A stretch of DNA of 45,985 nucleotides, from positions 1-45,985 of IMG/VR virus record IMGVR_UViG_3300005253_000003; one strand, written 5' to 3'. The stretch is from a virus. Below the pieces are notes generated by a model. That model ran no database searches, was not told where the DNA came from, and saw only the letters and a list, made by a program, of their open reading frames with translations. Shown in pieces: positions 7,233 to 15,095 of the stretch. Numbering within the stretch: position 1 is the stretch's first letter; the number at the start of each line of letters is the position of its first letter. The position numbers were made by a program, and so were the translations under genes.

Positions 7233-8767
7233 CAGGCCCCCGATCCTTGTGGCACCAACGCCTCAAGCGCTGCGGTGTTGTCGTCATCCTTCAATCTGCG
7301 CAACACCTTTTGTACTCTCGTTTCGATCTCGCGAGCGTCTGCACCCCGAGCATCTATGTTAACGGTGTTGGTGTTGTTCTGGTTGACTGTGCTTTGGCTA
7401 GAAGAAGCGCCGGCCGGCAAGCTGACTGACTGCTGCAGTGGTGCCCGTTGCGTCTGTACCGTGCGCGGTGTACGAGAAGGCCCGCGTCTGCGTGGCGTGC
7501 GTGCTGTGGGTGTGGACGATCGACCCAGGGCAAGAACAGCGCGTGTGTTTAGTGCTCTACGTGCATCAGCTAAAAGTTGTTCAGGGGGTGCATTTTCGCT
7601 ACCTGGTACATCGTCTTCAAAAACTGGATCAGCACCTACAAAACTTGCAGCAGCATTTGCTGCATCTTTGCTAAGAGTGATGAAATCACTTACAAAACCA
7701 ATTGCATCCTTGATGAAAAGCACCAAGCCTTCCCATGCAAACATTAGCTCTGTGACAACTGCTTTCGCAGCACCAATCCCGAAGAGCGCATCTATGAAAT
7801 CACCGATCACACTCTCACCACCACTAAGGAATGAGAGCAGATCGTCAACCGCCAGAATCACCAACCCCACAAGAACGGTGACAAGCAGGAACATCGCGAT
7901 CATTGGAGCCCATGCAATCAACGTTTTCACCGCTGTTGCGATCATCTTGCGTCCCAGGAATACCGATGCGATCCCCAGCGCAACCATGCCAAGCTCTACA
8001 AGGTGTGTGCCTTCCAGAAAGTTACCCATAGCCGCAGCGGCTTTGGTCATCAACCGAACGAAACGGTTAAGCGTTGGCAGCACTGCCAGAGCGATCCGGC
8101 TTCGGATACCCTGAAGCGCTGTGTCCAGCCGTAGCTGTTCGTCCGTAAGCTCTACAGACGCTGCGATGGTTTCTTTGGAGAGCCCACCCCCCAACGCTTC
8201 AAACTCTTCACGGGCTAGAGCAATACCTTTTGCACCCTGTGAGAAGAGCGGTAGCAACTTCTTGCCGGTGCGCCCCATCAACGTTAGAGCCAGAGCAACC
8301 TTTTCGGATTCATTGTCCAGGTTGAAGAGCCCCACGCCCACGTCCTGTAAAAGCGTGTCGCCGTCTTTCAGTTCGCCATTTGAATCCTTGACGGATACAC
8401 CTAGCTTCTGGAACGCTTCGGCCATAGCAGCCGTACCACGGTTAGCCTCAAAAGCATTCTTCTGCAGGATCCCCAGGGACTGTGAAAACGCTGTGCCCTC
8501 AACGCCGGCAAGCCCTGCAGCGAATCTCCAGGACTGCAGATCTGCAATGGACACGCCAAGCTGCTGCGATGTCTTGTCTAGCTCATCACCAGCAGCCCGC
8601 ACCCCATCGATCATGCGCGCGATGCCACGAGCTACGAAGATCCCCGTAGCTACCGTAGCAAACGTCTTCAGCTTTTCGGTAAACTTGGAAACCTTTTTAT
8701 CGGCTTCCTTGACTTCCTTGTCATCTACCTTGATACCAAAAACGGCTAGTAATTCGCGCAGTGGCAT
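7232..8767 (-). CDS. Tape measure protein
   Basis: The 511-residue product has a charged helical N-terminus (VDDKEVKEADKKVSKFTEKL), an Ala/Gly-rich region with GDELDKTSQQLGVSIADLQ (the classic tape-measure segment), membrane-active hydrophobic helices near residues 275-320 (PMIAMFLLVTVLVGLVILAV) and a Pro/Arg/Thr-rich linker (residues 395-450) before a short C-terminal helix. It sets tail length and probably assists DNA ejection. At roughly 0.15 nm per residue it predicts a short tail of about 75-80 nm; this is an estimate from the general rule, not measured. The gene follows the frameshifted chaperone by 6 nt. Confidence 0.93.
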   Translation of the reverse strand: MPLRELLAVFGIKVDDKEVKEADKKVSKFTEKLKTFATVATGIFVARGIARMIDGVRAAGDELDKTSQQLGVSIADLQSWRFAAGLAGVEGTAFSQSLGILQKNAFEANRGTAAMAEAFQKLGVSVKDSNGELKDGDTLLQDVGVGLFNLDNESEKVALALTLMGRTGKKLLPLFSQGAKGIALAREEFEALGGGLSKETIAASVELTDEQLRLDTALQGIRSRIALAVLPTLNRFVRLMTKAAAAMGNFLEGTHLVELGMVALGIASVFLGRKMIATAVKTLIAWAPMIAMFLLVTVLVGLVILAVDDLLSFLSGGESVIGDFIDALFGIGAAKAVVTELMFAWEGLVLFIKDAIGFVSDFITLSKDAANAAASFVGADPVFEDDVPGSENAPPEQLLADARRALNTRAVLALGRSSTPTARTPRRRGPSRTPRTVQTQRAPLQQSVSLPAGASSSQSTVNQNNTNTVNIDARGADAREIETRVQKVLRRLKDDDNTAALEALVPQGSGA

Positions 8768-8773
8768 CGCTTA

Positions 8774-9435
8774 CTATCTCCGTTTCGTGGGGGTGGGTTG
8801 TGCCTTTGCTTGGGCATCTTCAAGGGCATCTAGCAGCGCATGTGCATCTGCCAAATCGTCAAGGCTCCATAGGTTTTCAATCTCATGCAGACTTGCGTTG
8901 TACTTTTCTGAAACTGCGATCCTGTGGATACTCCAGTCTAACTCGCTGGGGAGCTTGACTGTAACGGCTCCGGGGTTACTGCTTCGCCTGCGCGCTTGAT
9001 CGCGTTTGTTAGTCCCCCGGACCCTGCGAAAAAACTAGAAAAATTCACCTCCAATGCAAAAGCGATCAGCTTAAACATCTGATCCAGTTTTCCAGCAAAA
9101 AGAATGTCTGAAGTTTCCAAGGAAAGCACAGGCCACTTGCCATCCACGTGATAAATGATCCGTTCACCTTCCAGCAATGCATTAACCACGTATTCAAAAT
9201 CGTCTTCAAATACATTGTTTGCGAGCAACGCAAGACCTTCACTGATTTTTCCCAGGTTGAGATCATTCAGACCAGTCTTGCCGTTTTTACCTTTGAGTGA
9301 TTCAAGCACCTTGCCCAATGACGGGCCGGCTACCTTGAAGAGCCGCACCAAGAGCTTGCGCGCTTTTGATGCTGGCAACTGTGACACCTTGAAGGTGTGA
9401 TTTCCTATCACCGTTTCTTTTGTTTCAATGCCCAT
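8774..9435 (-). CDS. Tail assembly chaperone, -1 frameshift fusion product
   Basis: A -1 ribosomal frameshift at the T-TTT-TTC heptamer (9034-9028) would fuse the first 136 residues of the chaperone to 84 residues read in the -1 frame, stopping at the TAG at 8776-8774. The total is 220 residues. The -1 frame is open from the slip site and encodes a plausible helical domain (ELDWSIHRIAVSEKYNASL, ENLWSLDDLADAHALLDAL) ending PTPTKRR. It has no start codon of its own with a ribosome-binding site. This G/GT arrangement just before the tape measure is conserved in tailed phages, where both products coat the tape measure during tail assembly and are absent from virions. Confidence 0.85.
8938..9435 (-). 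CDS. Tail assembly chaperone, unshifted product
   Basis: The 165-residue product is read without frameshifting. It is largely helical after a beta N-terminus (ETVIGNHTFKVSQLPASKA). Residues 20-135 match phage tail assembly chaperones in size and pattern (KARKLLVRLFKVAGPSLG; FEDDFEYVVNALLEGE). The last 29 residues after the FF pair are Gly/Ser/Pro-rich and are the part replaced on frameshifting. It sits between the tube gene and the tape measure, the universal place for this chaperone. Confidence 0.85.
   Translation of the reverse strand: MGIETKETVIGNHTFKVSQLPASKARKLLVRLFKVAGPSLGKVLESLKGKNGKTGLNDLNLGKISEGLALLANNVFEDDFEYVVNALLEGERIIYHVDGKWPVLSLETSDILFAGKLDQMFKLIAFALEVNFSSFFAGSGGLTNAIKRAGEAVTPEPLQSSSPAS
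8969..9034 (-). promoter_or_regulatory. Programmed -1 frameshift site with candidate stimulatory stem
   Basis: Read on the minus strand, the in-frame heptamer T TTT TTC (9034-9028) fits X XXY YYZ exactly, so tRNA-Phe can re-pair in both P and A sites. Six nucleotides downstream, TCCGGGG (9021-9015) is perfectly complementary to CCCCGGA (8975-8969). This gives a 7-bp GC-rich stem whose 39-nt loop holds a smaller CGCG/CGCG hairpin. Slippery site, spacer of six and strong stem are the three canonical elements. Confidence 0.85.
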
Positions 9436-9478
9436 GGTTGATCCTTCTCTTTAGTGGGTTTTTCAACTGCGACGGCTA

Positions 9479-9910
9479 TCAAGTCCCGCCGGTAAAGTCA
9501 CGCAAAACAGCGCAGCGCAAAGTCCATTCTCTGGAAGTTGCTTCACGGTCAAACGTGGCATCAGGGGACTTGCTGATCCAGCACTCATCAGCTTCATACA
9601 CAGACGTACCCTGTCTGTCCCTGATAAAGAGAGCCCCGACCCCTGCACCGTTGGGGGCTGCGCGGTCTACCTGTGACAGCGCTGCAAGCACAGCGTTGCT
9701 GTCTGCAGTTTGCATCAGAACTACCGTGATCGTTGCTCTGCCGTCTTTGGTTTTTGATCGAGTGACTGATCCATCCGTCCCAACAACATCGGTGAAATCG
9801 TCCGTTTCTTTCTCGACGCGCAGAAACTCACCATCTGCGTAACCTGAAGTGATTGGAATACCAACCACGTTCAGGGTCACCTGATCAGCATCATAAATCT
9901 TGAATGACAT
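9479..9910 (-). CDS. Tail tube protein
   Basis: The 143-residue product lies directly downstream of the sheath gene. It begins MSFKIYDADQVTLNVVGIPI and has the beta-rich pattern of DUF3277-type tube proteins: GYADGEFLRVEKETDDFTD, then VGTDGSVTRSKTKDGRATIT, then a helix (SNAVLAALSQVDR). It polymerises into the inner tube through which DNA is injected. The start at 9910 is preceded by a purine-rich AGGAGCAACGAA segment, a good ribosome-binding site. Confidence 0.88.
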   Translation of the reverse strand: MSFKIYDADQVTLNVVGIPITSGYADGEFLRVEKETDDFTDVVGTDGSVTRSKTKDGRATITVVLMQTADSNAVLAALSQVDRAAPNGAGVGALFIRDRQGTSVYEADECWISKSPDATFDREATSREWTLRCAVLRDFTGGT

Positions 9911-9928
9911 TTCGTTGCTCCTGTTGGT

Positions 9929-11242
9929 TTAGATGGTGAGTACGCCGTCTATTTTGAGGGCATGAATTGCGCCGGCCAATTGTGAATCAAACTTCACATC
10001 TGGTAACAGTCGATTGATCCGATTCGTTGACGAGATATCTGCAACCAGCGGTGCGGTAACAACGGTGGTGCCTGGCACAATTGCATCAGGCTCATTGCGC
10101 CGAATCGTTGCGCCGATCTCACCTTTGAAGAGATCCACACTTGGATCAGTAAAGGGAACCTTTGGTAAATTCACCAACAGCGCAAACACATTTTCTTGTA
10201 GCCGTGCGCGCAAGAAGGAAATGAAACGGACGATATCAATAAACTCACCCGCAGAAACCTTGCCATCAAAGGTGATATTGACACCGGCCACGGTGTTGTA
10301 GTGGTTGCCGTTCTTTCCCTCAACAGCGGCCTGCTGTGCGCTGCTCAGAGTGTCCACGGTCACGCTAGCAAGTTGCTTGAATGCCCACGTAGACGTACCA
10401 GGATCTGCAGGGAACCGATCCCCCATCCATGCGGCAGCCGCGTAAGACAGAACTGACCCACTCCAGATGGGGAAGGTGCGCGCATGACCTGCAGCCTTCA
10501 GATCGCTGAAGAGATCATCCACCACTACAGCATCAAGGATCTCCGTATCGTAGGAGTTGCAACCGAACATGACTTCTAACGGCTCTGCAAATACAGCCGC
10601 AGCCAAACACTCTGCCTCTGAGTTTGAATCAAGAAGCAACCCAAACCAGTCCGCATCTTCTGCACGAATCGCAGCCAGATCTGCAGCCAAGCCAGGATCA
10701 ACAGTGGTATCTTTGATGTCCATTTTTTTGTTGACAACCACGTTAAACAGATCCCCGGCTACATCTGCAAGCAGATCGAAATCTGTAACGTTGTCAGTAG
10801 GTGTCATGTCCAGACCGCCCGAGAGTGCGCCGATAGCTGTGATCAACCCATCAATGATGAGTGCAACTGTGTCAGCCGTAACAACCTTATAGGTTGCCGT
10901 CTCCGTGGTGCCGTCCATGCGCGTGAAAGCCATGGTGTAGTCGAGCCCTACGGTGATATCTGTGGGAATAAAGTTGAGCTTCTGTATTGGGGCACTTGCC
11001 CTGCGACCAATCTTGATCGATGTCACCTTGGGGTTTTGCGAAAAGACTTTGTTTACAAGACGCACAAGCGGATCGGTGGCTAGAAAACCATCAGTAACCA
11101 TTTCAGCACCGCTGGCATACGCCCGCACCCGGTTTGCAAACACGGTGTGAAACCCTGCAGCAAGTGGAGTGCCGAAGCCTGCCCGACTGGGCGACGTGCT
11201 CTGCGCCGTGATGTTGATCTGCACAATTGTATCAAGAGACAT
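9929..11242 (-). CDS. Tail sheath protein, DUF3383-type
   Basis: The 437-residue product begins MSLDTIVQINITAQSTSPSR and matches the DUF3383 sheath family: PSRAGFGTPLAAG, then VTSIKIGRR, a central domain with DWFGLLLDSNSEAE, and a C-terminal sheath core (SAGEFIDIVRFISFLRARLQ; INRLLPDVKFDSQLAGAIH). The sheath contracts to drive the tube through the host envelope, so its presence defines a myovirus. The protein is shorter than the T4 sheath, as in other simple contractile phages. The neighbours are the tail terminator and the tube. Confidence 0.93.
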   Translation of the reverse strand: MSLDTIVQINITAQSTSPSRAGFGTPLAAGFHTVFANRVRAYASGAEMVTDGFLATDPLVRLVNKVFSQNPKVTSIKIGRRASAPIQKLNFIPTDITVGLDYTMAFTRMDGTTETATYKVVTADTVALIIDGLITAIGALSGGLDMTPTDNVTDFDLLADVAGDLFNVVVNKKMDIKDTTVDPGLAADLAAIRAEDADWFGLLLDSNSEAECLAAAVFAEPLEVMFGCNSYDTEILDAVVVDDLFSDLKAAGHARTFPIWSGSVLSYAAAAWMGDRFPADPGTSTWAFKQLASVTVDTLSSAQQAAVEGKNGNHYNTVAGVNITFDGKVSAGEFIDIVRFISFLRARLQENVFALLVNLPKVPFTDPSVDLFKGEIGATIRRNEPDAIVPGTTVVTAPLVADISSTNRINRLLPDVKFDSQLAGAIHALKIDGVLTI

Positions 11243-11254
11243 GGTTTCTACCTT

Positions 11255-11830
11255 TCACGGAAGAGTGATTGTTTCGTCTATCTGAACTGAAGTTGGCGAT
11301 CCATCTGCGTGTGTGAAGTTCGACTTGAGGGCAAGCGATCCGATGGTGTCAATGGGCTCATCAGGTACGCACACTGCAATCCCGAAACGCACATCCAGCA
11401 CTGCCCTAGATACAATGTGATCGTCTTGATCAAAGGGTGCATCCAAGATCGGTAGCGTTTCAATTATCGCTAACCCTGCACCACACAACAGATTGCGCAC
11501 CCCACGCAAACGCATAGCTGTGCGGCCTTTCTCTGCGTAGAATTTTGCTGACTCATTAGCTTTGTGCGAGTAGCTGTCAACGGTACAGGACACGTTGACC
11601 ACACGCAGCCCATTAACCGTCACGTCACACAGCAACGGATCTTCTGCGTTAGGGCCCTCTAGCCGCTCCTCGTCATGCCCAGTGCGCCGGATCGCAGGAA
11701 AATTCAAACGACAGATTGCGCCGGCCACATCATCAACAAACGGCTGCTCTTCGTTTTCTACAACCGTCTGGATCCCTACTTCTTCCCACCACGACTTGAG
11801 AGCAGTTTCGACTTTTTCAAAATTGATCAT
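11255..11830 (-). CDS. Tail terminator/neck protein
   Basis: The 191-residue product lies between the gp10-like protein and the sheath, the usual place of the tail terminator that caps the tail and joins it to the head. Visible are MINFEKVETALKSWWEEVG, the loop VVENEEQPFVDDVAGAICRL, a central beta-sheet (DVTVNGLRVVNVSCTVDSYS) and FGIAVCVPDEPIDTIGSL. It resembles the neck-terminator family often annotated LIC_12616-like or gp12-like. The assignment rests on this layout and on position. It overlaps the upstream gene by 4 nt (11827-11830). Confidence 0.7.
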   Translation of the reverse strand: MINFEKVETALKSWWEEVGIQTVVENEEQPFVDDVAGAICRLNFPAIRRTGHDEERLEGPNAEDPLLCDVTVNGLRVVNVSCTVDSYSHKANESAKFYAEKGRTAMRLRGVRNLLCGAGLAIIETLPILDAPFDQDDHIVSRAVLDVRFGIAVCVPDEPIDTIGSLALKSNFTHADGSPTSVQIDETITLP

Positions 11831-12306
11831 GCTTTCAACTTCCCACGCTCAACCGCCCACGCAATCGACTGCACAAGCTGACCCGTGTCGATCAATGTCT
11901 TGCTGCTGCCTTTGCGCTGAATCGTTTTAGGTGACAACGCGGGACTGATTCCACCTTGAATACGCTTCTGGATCGCACCCTGCAGAAAGGCACCGATCAA
12001 CCCCAGGCCCTGCGGCTCTGTGGTACGCGACTTGATGATGTTCCGTCCTAGCTTCACCTGGAGCTTCTTGATGTTGTTTTGCTCTGCGTCCACAGTGGCG
12101 CGAATGAAAGAACGTGCGGGGATCCTGCTCGTGCCGAATTCCTGAAAGCCTGCGATCTCCACGTTGCTTTTCTGCGTGCCCGCGTGCGCCTCGCTTGCAC
12201 TGTCACCGAAGATCCCCACCTTGACAAAGTGCTTGCCGGTGTTCTTTAGATTTCGCTTGAGCTTTTTCAAGCCGCGATCTCTATCTTTTACCTTGACGGT
12301 GAGCAT
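11827..12306 (-). CDS. Head-tail connector/neck protein, HK97 gp10-like
   Basis: The 159-residue basic protein contains KVGIFGDSASEAHAG, IAGFQEFGTSRIPARSFIR and the C-terminal SPKTIQRKGSSKTLIDTGQL. The FGTSRIPARSFIR and LIDTGQLxxSI motifs are hallmarks of the HK97-gp10/virion-morphogenesis family, which forms part of the neck or tail-completion complex. It follows the DUF4054-type connector without a gap and overlaps the terminator by 4 nt. Confidence 0.87.
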   Translation of the reverse strand: MLTVKVKDRDRGLKKLKRNLKNTGKHFVKVGIFGDSASEAHAGTQKSNVEIAGFQEFGTSRIPARSFIRATVDAEQNNIKKLQVKLGRNIIKSRTTEPQGLGLIGAFLQGAIQKRIQGGISPALSPKTIQRKGSSKTLIDTGQLVQSIAWAVERGKLKA

Positions 12307-12588
12307 CTAGATCACTCGAAAACCTGAAGAAACCTGCAACATCAGATCGTCCCGATGCTGCTCGTAAGTAGTAGACCCATCCTTTGAAACCAGCTTCGCC
12401 TGCCGGCCAAATGGCGAGAGAGCAAGAAGGTGTGCGGCTGTGTACTTCACACCTAGATCTGTCTTGCCCTCCCACACTTTCGCATCCACCTGCAACACAG
12501 CTTCAGCTAGCTTCGCTTTGATTACATCAACGCTTGCAGACCGAAACTCCGGAAAGGATTCGATGAAGGTTTCTACGGTTACAGCCAT
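12307..12588 (-). CDS. DUF4054-type head-tail connector
   Basis: The 93-residue helical protein has the pattern ETFIESFPEFRSASVDVIKA, then AEAVLQVDAKVWEGKTDLGV and AAHLLALSPFGRQAKL. This FPEF, W-x(5)-D-x-G and AAHLLALSPFG pattern is typical of DUF4054, a small connector under the portal in contractile phages. It is immediately upstream of the gp10-like gene (adjacent at 12306/12307). Confidence 0.88.
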   Translation of the reverse strand: MAVTVETFIESFPEFRSASVDVIKAKLAEAVLQVDAKVWEGKTDLGVKYTAAHLLALSPFGRQAKLVSKDGSTTYEQHRDDLMLQVSSGFRVI

Positions 12589-12600
12589 CCCGTTCTAGTC

Positions 12601-13089
12601 CTACACAGAGAAGGGGGTTGTGCCCTTTTCGCTGTCACCTGCCGATGTGCCTTCGCTGTCACCTGCAGGATCTGCACCCGTCTCTGCTGTTGTAGCCGGT
12701 GTGGGTGTTGCTTCCTTGGCAAGCTCTGTAGCGCGTTTCTCCACAGCATCATGCACACCCTTGCGGGTGTCTGCTTTGTGCCACTGATCAAGCTGCTGCA
12801 GATCAGCGCATGACTCGATCAAGGAAACCGCATTCTTGACATTCATCCCTATCAGGGTTTCCTTCACGTCCGGTGCGATCAAGGGCTCACCTTCTTCAAC
12901 GATTTCCAGAAAGCCCCCTTTTTCAGAATCAAAAAAGGGTTCAATCCCTGGCTTTTTCACAAGGGCTTCCATGTACTCTTCTGACACTTTGTTGATACCT
13001 GGCTTGAGGGGCACAGGCCCCCCAACGCCTTTGATCGCAGGCAGCGTCACGAGTGACAACCTGGAATTATTGACTTTGACTGTTTCCAT
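12601..13089 (-). CDS. Virion-associated protein of unknown function
   Basis: I do not recognise this 162-residue protein. The start is set at the ATG at 13089 because GGAAGGA lies about 9 nt upstream. A TTG at 13137 would add 16 basic residues without a good ribosome-binding site. The first 60 residues look beta-rich and the middle is helical (DVKETLIGMNVKNAVSLIES). The C-terminal 45 residues are low-complexity Ala/Thr/Gly/Glu-rich (TSAGDSEKGTTPFSV). Position between the major capsid protein and the connector suggests a head or neck accessory protein. Confidence 0.75.
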   Translation of the reverse strand: METVKVNNSRLSLVTLPAIKGVGGPVPLKPGINKVSEEYMEALVKKPGIEPFFDSEKGGFLEIVEEGEPLIAPDVKETLIGMNVKNAVSLIESCADLQQLDQWHKADTRKGVHDAVEKRATELAKEATPTPATTAETGADPAGDSEGTSAGDSEKGTTPFSV

Positions 13090-13140
13090 AGTAGCTGATC
13101 CTTCCTTCTCTTTACGGGTTCTAGGATTACGCGCCAACCG

Positions 13141-14085
13141 CTACAGAGCGATATCAGCGTAGGTCAGTGCAAGTGGGTAATGCACTTCGACACACGACAC
13201 GCGTGCGTGACAGGGCACAACAAAAGACAGGCTCTTTGCCTGCGGCGGAAACTGCTCAAACTCCATGGGGATGTTGAACTGCAAAACAGTCGGGTCCCGG
13301 AAGTAGGTAACAGATCGGTGGATGTTGGCAGCACCTGCGGTGTTGAGCTTTGTCCACTGGTCAATGTTCCGGATGTACGGGTTATTTTCCAGGAACGCTT
13401 TCAGGATCGTCATGCGATTGTCAACCGCGATGTGCTCCTGTGCGATGTGGTTGTAGCTCACCGTATCCAAAAGCATGGTGTCATTGTTGAAAGCTTCCAA
13501 CGTTGCGATGGTAGCCGCTGATGCCATGGCATTCAGATTCTCGATGATCTGATCTGGTGTCAGCGTAGGCCATGCACCCAGGTTGGGGAGCACAGTGATC
13601 GGGATGTTGGGGTTATTCAACAAACCCAACAGCCCCGTGTTTGGCTCACCGAAAGCCCCAATGTCATCAATCTTGCGCTCGATTGCCATCCGGCAAGCAC
13701 GCGCGCGACGCTGATCAAGGTTGCTGTTGGCCAGCGCAGCCCGGCGCAGATCCTGAATGCTCCACTGATACGCAGAGCCTAGCGACTTGACAGGGCAGGT
13801 GAATTCCTTCACCGCAACATCAACCAACGGCAGATCATCGGCGTAGTTCGCAATGACTTTCGCCATTTCAAACTGATCCCACTGACGATAGGTGATGGAT
13901 TCGGCACCCGGATCGGCAGAGCTATCCACGGGGATAAACATCTTTGCTTTGTTCGGGCCGTGTTGCACATCATAGGTTTGCGCCTTGACGTGCTCCAACT
14001 GCTTCAACAGATGCGCGGTTTCGTTTGCGTCGAGACGAATGCCGCACTGCTGGGCAACCAACTGGATGTATTGTTCTTCGTTCAT
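13141..14085 (-). CDS. Major capsid protein, DUF2184-type HK97 fold
   Basis: The 314-residue product matches the DUF2184 capsid family: an N-terminal helix (EQYIQLVAQQCGIRL), then ESITYRQWDQFEMAKVIANY, VKEFTCPVKSLGSAYQWSIQ with DLRRAALANSNLDQRRARAC, and a C-terminal segment (HRSVTYFRDPTVLQFNIPME). It would build the icosahedral shell. The gene sits directly after the decoration-protein gene, as in many phages. The start at 14085 is followed by the typical MNEEQYIQ N-terminus. Confidence 0.93.
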   Translation of the reverse strand: MNEEQYIQLVAQQCGIRLDANETAHLLKQLEHVKAQTYDVQHGPNKAKMFIPVDSSADPGAESITYRQWDQFEMAKVIANYADDLPLVDVAVKEFTCPVKSLGSAYQWSIQDLRRAALANSNLDQRRARACRMAIERKIDDIGAFGEPNTGLLGLLNNPNIPITVLPNLGAWPTLTPDQIIENLNAMASAATIATLEAFNNDTMLLDTVSYNHIAQEHIAVDNRMTILKAFLENNPYIRNIDQWTKLNTAGAANIHRSVTYFRDPTVLQFNIPMEFEQFPPQAKSLSFVVPCHARVSCVEVHYPLALTYADIAL

Positions 14086-14117
14086 GTTGTGTGTTTACCT
14101 TTTCAGTTTGTTGCGAC

Positions 14118-14624
14118 TTAGACAGTCGGGAAGAATTCAAGCACGCACAACTCACCGGCTCCGGCAAGCGTCATGAAGCGGGCACCCGGCAGGGCCACAG
14201 CCGAAGCTGTATCCACGTCGGTACGGAAAGCTCCCAGATCCGGGAACGTGTCTGCAGAAAACCGAACAAAAGCAGGCGTGCCGATAGCCGTCACAGCATC
14301 TTCAACAATGACGTGAATGCGGCCCCTGCGCAGGATCGACACGGCATCATTGATCGCGTACTGATTCACACCCAGGGTTGGCCCTTCCTGATGCGAAACA
14401 TCCGCAACAGCAATGCCCATACCGTGACCGTCTGTGATCTCTCCGGTGGTGGATGGTAGTACCACCGAGACCGGGCTATCTTGTCCGTCGTCTGCAGTAA
14501 CAAAACGACCAAACGGAATCACCTCTATGGCAAGGCCGCTGATCCTTTCCTTCACTGCGCTGTTGTCAGCCTCCATCCCCTCAATGGCTTCAGCCGGATC
14601 TTGTGTGTGTGTGAGTTGGCTCAT
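14118..14624 (-). CDS. Capsid decoration/cement protein, Gp24-like
   Basis: The 168-residue beta-rich protein lies immediately upstream of the major capsid gene. It contains ISGLAIEVIPFGRFVTAD, GHGMGIAVADVSHQEG and INDAVSILRRGRIHVIVEDA, which match small structural cement proteins that stud the capsid surface and stabilise it after expansion. The family is recognised by this pattern and by gene order. An AGAAAAGAAAGATG context supplies the ribosome-binding site near 14624. Confidence 0.8.
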   Translation of the reverse strand: MSQLTHTQDPAEAIEGMEADNSAVKERISGLAIEVIPFGRFVTADDGQDSPVSVVLPSTTGEITDGHGMGIAVADVSHQEGPTLGVNQYAINDAVSILRRGRIHVIVEDAVTAIGTPAFVRFSADTFPDLGAFRTDVDTASAVALPGARFMTLAGAGELCVLEFFPTV

Positions 14625-14639
14625 CTTTCTTTTCTCCGT

Positions 14640-15095
14640 CTATGGTGTTGACAATCGGGGATGTACCCGAAACGTTACTTCCTGAGTTGCAATATTTCCG
14701 GGGGGTAGGTTCACAATCCCCTGAACTTTCCAGAACCCTGGTACATCCAAGAAGGTTGCATCAGGGGTACGAAATTCCATCAGGCCATCTAACCCATCAC
14801 CGGTCTGACCTGGCAGCGGAGGCGCAACAGTTGCGAAGGTTGCATCAACTTCAACGGGTGCATTTGGTGTGCCGTCTACGTTGTCTGGTTTGGTGAAACG
14901 CATCTTGAGATCATCAACCACAGCCGCACTGAGATCTGAAACTGGGGGTGTCTTCCGCACCAGAGGATCAAAGAAATTTTCTGACACATCATGCACGCGT
15001 AACAGAATGGCTAGATCAATATCCCCCTCATGAATACGACGGGTTACCACCAAAGGCTTACCCTGATCAAGCGCTTTCTGAAAAACAGTTGTCAC
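14640..15095 (-). CDS. Putative structural protein of unknown function
   Basis: The 151-residue protein begins MTTVFQKALDQGKPLVVTRR. It looks beta-rich throughout, with one acidic strand pair (HEGDIDLAILLRVHDVSENF) and a C-terminal immunoglobulin-like pattern (GFWKVQGIVNLPPGNIATQ). It overlaps the repeat protein upstream by 4 nt (15092-15095), so the two are probably translated together. It may be a head fibre or baseplate-upper-type domain; I do not recognise a family. Confidence 0.65.
   Translation of the reverse strand: MTTVFQKALDQGKPLVVTRRIHEGDIDLAILLRVHDVSENFFDPLVRKTPPVSDLSAAVVDDLKMRFTKPDNVDGTPNAPVEVDATFATVAPPLPGQTGDGLDGLMEFRTPDATFLDVPGFWKVQGIVNLPPGNIATQEVTFRVHPRLSTP

Noticed and set aside
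7131-8999. Long plus-strand open frames opposite the tape measure and Dit-like genes
   Set aside because: They are antisense shadows: Ser/Arg/Ala-rich, without ribosome-binding sites, and opposite well-supported minus-strand genes.
12601-13137. TTG start at 13137 for the protein after the capsid gene
   Set aside because: The ATG at 13089 has a strong GGAAGGA ribosome-binding site; the extension is short, basic and lacks one.
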